Of a stretch of 64,000 nt of DNA, positions 61,201 to 64,000 are shown one piece after another. The stretch lies in assembly GCA_946803715.1 (NCBI GenBank), contig CAMPET010000138.1, positions 116,002 through 180,001 of the forward strand. Direction: 5' to 3'. The notes below the pieces were generated by a model. That model did no database searches and had not been told where the DNA came from. It was given only the letters and a program-made list of their open reading frames with translations. Both the position numbers and the translations under genes were made by a program. Origin of the DNA: Beroe ovata (taxonomy: Eukaryota > Ctenophora > Nuda > Beroida > Beroidae). Numbering within the stretch: the stretch's first letter is position 1; each line of letters starts with the position of its first letter.

Positions 61201-64000
61201 ATTCCCTCGTTTCATAAGTTTCCCAACTTTTATACTCTTGACCAAGTTATCTACTCTCTTCTTGAGATGTCTCTGATACGTGTCTACCGTCTCGTGTATT
61301 TGTGAGAGTGGTTTGTTCCACTTCTCTCTCAAATCCCACACCCCGTTGTTCTGTGTGAAGAAGATAACCCCGGCAGTCAGGAGGTACTCGTCCCACTTTT
61401 CATCGTACTCCATGATGACCCAATCCTCCTGGGATAACCGTGCACACTTCATGAGTGGGTCCTCCTCTGCCCCACTCCCGCCCTCACTCCCCCTCACTCT
61501 CACCTCCTCCCCAAGCATCCTATTGTAAATCACGTCTCCTCCCTCTCTCCTCTCAAACTTGTCCGGGTAGAAGTGGGTGAGGTGGTCAGCCAGTGTCTCC
61601 AGCAGCTCCTCCTTGGCCAGCTCAGTGGAGGGGTCCGTGTTCAACACGAAAACCCGGTCTCTGTATCCCTGATCTAGGAGTGTCTCCTTGAGGTGCTGTT
61701 GTCCCGCATAACTCTTGTCTATCTTGACCCAGTCCCGCACGTCCAGGGACTGCGTGAGCATCTTCACTTTGCCCGGGGTCTCCTGTTTCAGTGGACCGAG
61801 ATACGGCTTGCCGTCCTCGAATGTGTCCCAAGTGAAGGATGATTCCACTTTCTCAACGTCTATCGGCATCCTATGGAAATGGAGAGTGATAGCAGAATAA
61901 CGAGACTACAGCAAGGCCTACTGAATTCATGCAACAGAGCGTCGAGTCTTGAATGGGTCCTAATGCAGGATAATTGTATTCCGATAATACGACAATCTTT
62001 GTTTTATCGCGGTGACATGGGGGGTTCATGCTGAAAATATATGACCTCGAAATTTCCTTTTAAGGGAGTGAGTAAACTGAAACCACTTGGTATCTAACCT
62101 TTACCAATGATAAATTATTGCTCAATAAGCCATACATTCGCACGGAAATATGAAACTTAATTGGAGGAAATGGCAAATTTTGAAGCAAAAATATGGCATT
62201 GATTTTGCAGCTAAATTCCACCAACCCCCCTTCATTTCTTCCTAAACCTGTTTTATTTGATGTCATGACTCATGTTACTTACAATACAGTATCATATGTC
62301 AATAATTGATGAACGGTCAATACCTCAGATATTGGAGTGCCTCTGGCGAATTTCAATGTCAAGGACTGGTGAAACCTTGGTCTACCTTCCACCAGAGGGT
62401 TCAGCTAAAAGAACTGTTACCTGCTCCTTCATCAAAATAGCTGTTTCAGATTCCTGCATACGACCTCAGGAGGTAATACATTACACAGCAACCTGAGTCT
62501 TGACTAAGTTAGCTCTCAACATCTCACTCAAAAGCATTGATCCCTCGGCTTCCCGCAGTTGTCCCAACTGTTAGAACTAGAAGTCCCCGAGGGGGAAATC
62601 GACATGTACGGAACTGTGAACCTGCCCTTTGACCATGTGGATCACTTGGTTTATCACTGCCTCGACAAGGAGGACGATTGGAACGTCCTACAGCTTACTC
62701 TTTCTGCAATCAAGAAACGGTTGTGCAACGCTCAGTTCCAAACGCGAGGTAGTCTCGATTCGTTAACACAACAGCTTGTTGATATGCTTGGTAAGAGTGG
62801 TCAGAAGAGGTTGGAGGAACTGAAGAACACACCGAAAGAGTTATCAACTTCTGACATCAAATCCCGAATCTATCCCGTAAGATAGAGGAATGAGGTCACT
62901 TTTCTCAATAAACATTCCAAAGTTTTCTTTATTATTCAAGTATAACTGTGATTATTTCAGGTTTTAGTCCGACTGATAGCATATCAAGCTCATATCTACA
63001 AAACTAGTGGATCATCCAAGAAGTCTTCTCTGTCTCTCAAACTCCTCAAAACACTCCACAGTGGACTACAACAGAAAACAGCTCGAATCTGTATCGAAGG
63101 TCTGACACTTGCCATCGTTGAAATGACCAGTCTTATCAAACCGAAAGATCTAGCCGGTATAATCAAGGACCTTGCCCGTATAGCTGTGTCTCGAAACTTG
63201 GCCATGGCTACTCTCACATTTCTCTCGTGCGTTGCCCTTATCCCAGCCCTTTACAAGGACTTTACCGAAGAAGAATACAAGGTGGTCATCAGTGTCATCC
63301 TGCCTTACACTGACCCTGTCAAGTTTGATGTGTACGTCATCCATTTTGCTCATGTTGTGGTATGTAACTGGTATGTGAGGTGCCATTACAAGCATCGACA
63401 AGCATTCAAAGAATACATCCTGAAACAACTCAGAACCACCGTGAAAAGTGTCGATCGGCAGTCGCGGGGCTCTAGTCTTCTCAAAAACGAATCGAACCGA
63501 CACTCTGAAAAGAGAAAAGTCTCCACAGAGTCCAAGGATTCGAAGAACCACCAAGCTATGAGACCAAGATCCGGTGACTATGGTCGACTCAGTGTCAGCG
63601 GTCCGAACACTCCTAGATCTAGCTTCAGAGGAAGTCTAGCCAGTGATACAATGCCCAAAGCTCATGACCCTGAGCGTTTGTCTGCACATGTCCAACTGAT
63701 TGATGTCACGGAGGATTTGCTGGAAAGGTGGATGTATTCGGGGAGGAGTAACATCATCAAAAAGTCGCCTCAACTCGACTTGCTGTTCTCTAACAAGAAA
63801 ACGAAGACGTGGGTGGTAGGTAACACTTTGGTGACCATCTCAACGACTTTGTCATGTGAGAAATCATCTTCGGCCTCTTGTCAGAGATGCAAGATGGTTC
63901 AAGCTCTCATAGGGGAAGTTTCCTTTGGGAGTACACAGGATGAGAGTCAAGAATTTGGCGGGCCCAACTTTAAAATTCCGATTCCCGGTGCCTCACCGTC
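49289..64000 (+). CDS. TSC2: Tuberin (TSC2), N-terminal and central part; C terminus beyond window
   Basis: Starts MSRKAESSSTNLRTKF. Exons include about 49289-49422, 49574-49657, 49799-49906, 50044-50186, 50264-50440, 50625-50790, 50997-51212, 56869-57036, 57766-57915, 58065-58251, 58409-58562, 58804-58887, 59049-59171, 62290-62478, 62560-62878 and 62962 onward. The HEAT-like N-terminal half matches tuberin (DARHAVIGFLCALV, LRVLGSLHTDPNTSVRHRAV). The central part has LPYTDPVKFDVYVIHFAHVV, then a Ser/Arg-rich linker and KTKTWVVGNTLVTIS, a tuberin hallmark. Tuberin with TSC1 forms the lysosomal GAP complex that switches off Rheb and mTORC1. The RapGAP domain is outside the window. The introns at about 51213-56868 and 59172-62289 host nested minus-strand genes. 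Confidence 0.9.
51461..52680. repeat. About 545-bp tandem repeat, 2 full copies plus a partial third
   Basis: GAAAGCGAGATAGGGCC recurs at 51464 and 52007, and a diverged CGAGATAGGGCCGAAATTC recurs at 52561, giving periods of about 543 and 549 bp. The first two copies are nearly identical (including CACTTTTATACTTCGATTTT and ACCACGCCCAAATCACG). The third is truncated and diverged. It lies in a TSC2 intron, next to the 3' end of the nested BACK-like gene. A minus-strand frame in the first copy (51320-51613) looks fortuitous. Confidence 0.85.
52735..53824 (-). CDS. Nested gene, BACK-like domain protein (partial model)
   Basis: Two minus-strand exons, 53824-53540 and 53413-52735, join at a phase-1 intron and end in a stop at 52735. 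The first contains LLLDLWNLTSLTTCQLAV, VASLSLSEVMTDVALCKF and HTEMVLDWIAAKRAKQD, the spacing expected of the end of a BTB domain plus a BACK domain of Cul3-adaptor type proteins. The second starts DFWDCSVHLHLNTTYQD and continues with about 220 residues without kelch repeats or another domain I recognise. The BTB exon and start codon were not found; a candidate first exon (MFRKKPDFVFRGACN, 54814) has a good donor but the wrong phase for a direct join. The gene sits inside a TSC2 intron in antisense orientation. Confidence 0.5.
53825..56868. other. Long TSC2 intron remainder
   Basis: About 3 kb of AT-rich sequence. It includes tandem AGATGCTAGAGACT-type units at about 54305-54370 and TATACAGTATACAATTAG-type units at about 56690-56800. 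Upstream exons or the promoter of the BACK-like gene may lie here. No exon of TSC2 is recognised. Confidence 0.45.
56690..56800. repeat. TATACAGTATAC short tandem palindromic repeat
   Basis: Several partly palindromic units of about 18 bp (GTATACAGTATACAATTA and variants) lie just before the exon at 56869 in the TSC2 intron. Confidence 0.75.
58690..58795. repeat. AC microsatellite with an N at 58714
   Basis: Mostly pure AC dinucleotides with a few interruptions in a TSC2 intron, ending about 10 bp before the acceptor of the exon at 58804. The single N marks an assembly break in the repeat. Confidence 0.92.
59243..60403 (-). CDS. HRQ/DUF3445-type haem enzyme-like protein, copy 1, nested in TSC2 intron
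   Basis: A single uninterrupted frame of 386 residues starting MPIDVEKVESSFTWDTF. It carries the marks of the DUF3445/HRQ family (haem-dependent oxidative N-demethylase type): YNRMLGEEV, SQEDWVIMEYDEKWD, LLTAGVIFF, LREKWNTPLSAIHIPV, a tryptophan-containing MKRGNWSI, YRTEFQTFRRLPRSNAV and FGIRTYQF. A C-terminal hydrophobic stretch (VFPVAVVAFIGIALV) followed by KFRERSRN looks like a tail anchor, which is unusual for the family. To my knowledge the family is mainly bacterial and fungal and acts on methylated amines. It has no introns and lies antisense inside TSC2. The substrate is unknown. Confidence 0.78.
   Translation of the reverse strand: MPIDVEKVESSFTWDTFEDGKPYLGPLKQETPGKVKMLTQSLDVRDWVKIDKSYAGQQHLKETLLDQGYRDRVFVSNTDPSTQLAKEELLETLADHLAHFYPDKFERREGGDVIYNRMLGEEVRVRGNEGGSGAEEDPLMKCAWLSQEDWVIMEYDEKWDEYLLTAGVIFFSQGNGVWDLREKWNTPLSAIHIPVDSYQKHLLKNVGGFFKSLKTAKPMKRGNWSIKNDLNGPLDLVKSMRRENKRMDRFTNTNTYSGLEEVGEKLTYRTEFQTFRRLPRSNAVVFGIRTYQFKLAEFQNFPRIDTELLIGVIDTMHEDKIEEMGVRIWGEAALEYLRVCVLGEKRKVGLGGMKRDSVFPVAVVAFIGIALVSTGIMIKFRERSRN
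60697..61869 (-). CDS. HRQ/DUF3445-type haem enzyme-like protein, copy 2
   Basis: An intronless 390-residue paralogue in the same orientation, about 290 bp upstream of copy 1. The first roughly 185 residues are nearly identical to copy 1, with only about ten substitutions (for example VLNTDPSTELAK versus VSNTDPSTQLAK). The remainder is only about half identical. The family block IHIPVDSYQ is IHETVDTYQ here, so the histidine stays but the Pro-Val context changes. RNEYQTMRRLPRSNAM is kept. It ends in a different hydrophobic tail (LLLSTTVALSALVI). Same proposed role; copies may differ in substrate. Confidence 0.78.
   Translation of the reverse strand: MPIDVEKVESSFTWDTFEDGKPYLGPLKQETPGKVKMLTQSLDVRDWVKIDKSYAGQQHLKETLLDQGYRDRVFVLNTDPSTELAKEELLETLADHLTHFYPDKFERREGGDVIYNRMLGEEVRVRGSEGGSGAEEDPLMKCARLSQEDWVIMEYDEKWDEYLLTAGVIFFTQNNGVWDLREKWNKPLSQIHETVDTYQRHLKKRVDNLVKSIKVGKLMKRGNWAIYDCFDGPLDLIKGMLEGDEFDMDSSEPVLFDNLEEVGKKITMRNEYQTMRRLPRSNAMVFSARTYQFRLNEFRNFPREDTELLISVIENLPEDKAEEMEVEIWGPAVLEYLRVGLLGGARDLSTSSSGSSAGYLQSRTLLLSTTVALSALVITAALVNCRKMMF
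61870..62289. other. Upstream flank of the HRQ-like pair within the TSC2 intron
   Basis: This 420-bp interval would contain the promoter of copy 2 and the acceptor for the TSC2 exon at 62290. No motif was recognised. Confidence 0.4.

Overview
This is a stretch of a nuclear genome from an early-branching animal, not a microbial window. Genes are split by short GT..AG introns (often about 80-600 bp), both strands are used, and the conserved genes are animal-type: BLOC1S6, PSME3IP1, MED7, ZNG1, TSC2, a PH-RhoGAP and an ankyrin-TRP channel. Gene packing is dense, and EF-hand proteins of the calcium-photoprotein superfamily are present. A sponge or another non-bilaterian marine animal fits best. 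That is inference; nothing in the window names the species.

Layout. About 1-2.7 kb: the 3' part of BLOC1S6 (+). 3-5.1 kb: an NmrA/SDR-type NAD(P)-binding protein (+) with two alternative last exons and an amplified splice-donor repeat. 5.7-7.8 kb: an IQ-motif protein of unknown function (-). 7.8-9 kb: non-coding duplicated sequence. 9.9-13 kb: PSME3IP1/FAM192A (+). 14.5-23.2 kb: the highlight, two adjacent genes (+), each encoding six tandem, full-length aequorin/berovin-like photoprotein modules (1125 and 1130 aa by exon arithmetic). 24-28.7 kb: an NhaC-type Na+/H+ antiporter (-) with two exact-length, mutually exclusive exons. 30.3-36 kb: an ankyrin-TRP channel (-). 37.5 kb: a small hypothetical gene (-). 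39.2-41.9 kb: a PH-RhoGAP-coiled-coil protein (-). 43.2-48.8 kb: a compact plus-strand cluster of MED7, a 67-residue ORF, ZNG1, a VPS4-like AAA ATPase and a coiled-coil protein. 49.3-64 kb: TSC2/tuberin (+), cut by the window end. Minus-strand genes are nested in its introns: a BACK-like gene and two HRQ/DUF3445 haem-enzyme-like paralogues.

Assembly quality matters here. At five places (8375, 11334, 13355, 32941, 41276) a single N separates two near-identical copies of flanking sequence. This is what unmerged overlapping contig ends or haplotypes look like, so the exon duplications there are probably artefacts. A 102-base G run before the N at 750 and a 67-N gap in a GT repeat are further assembly features. 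No tRNA, rRNA or CRISPR was recognised. I did not recognise an intact transposon.
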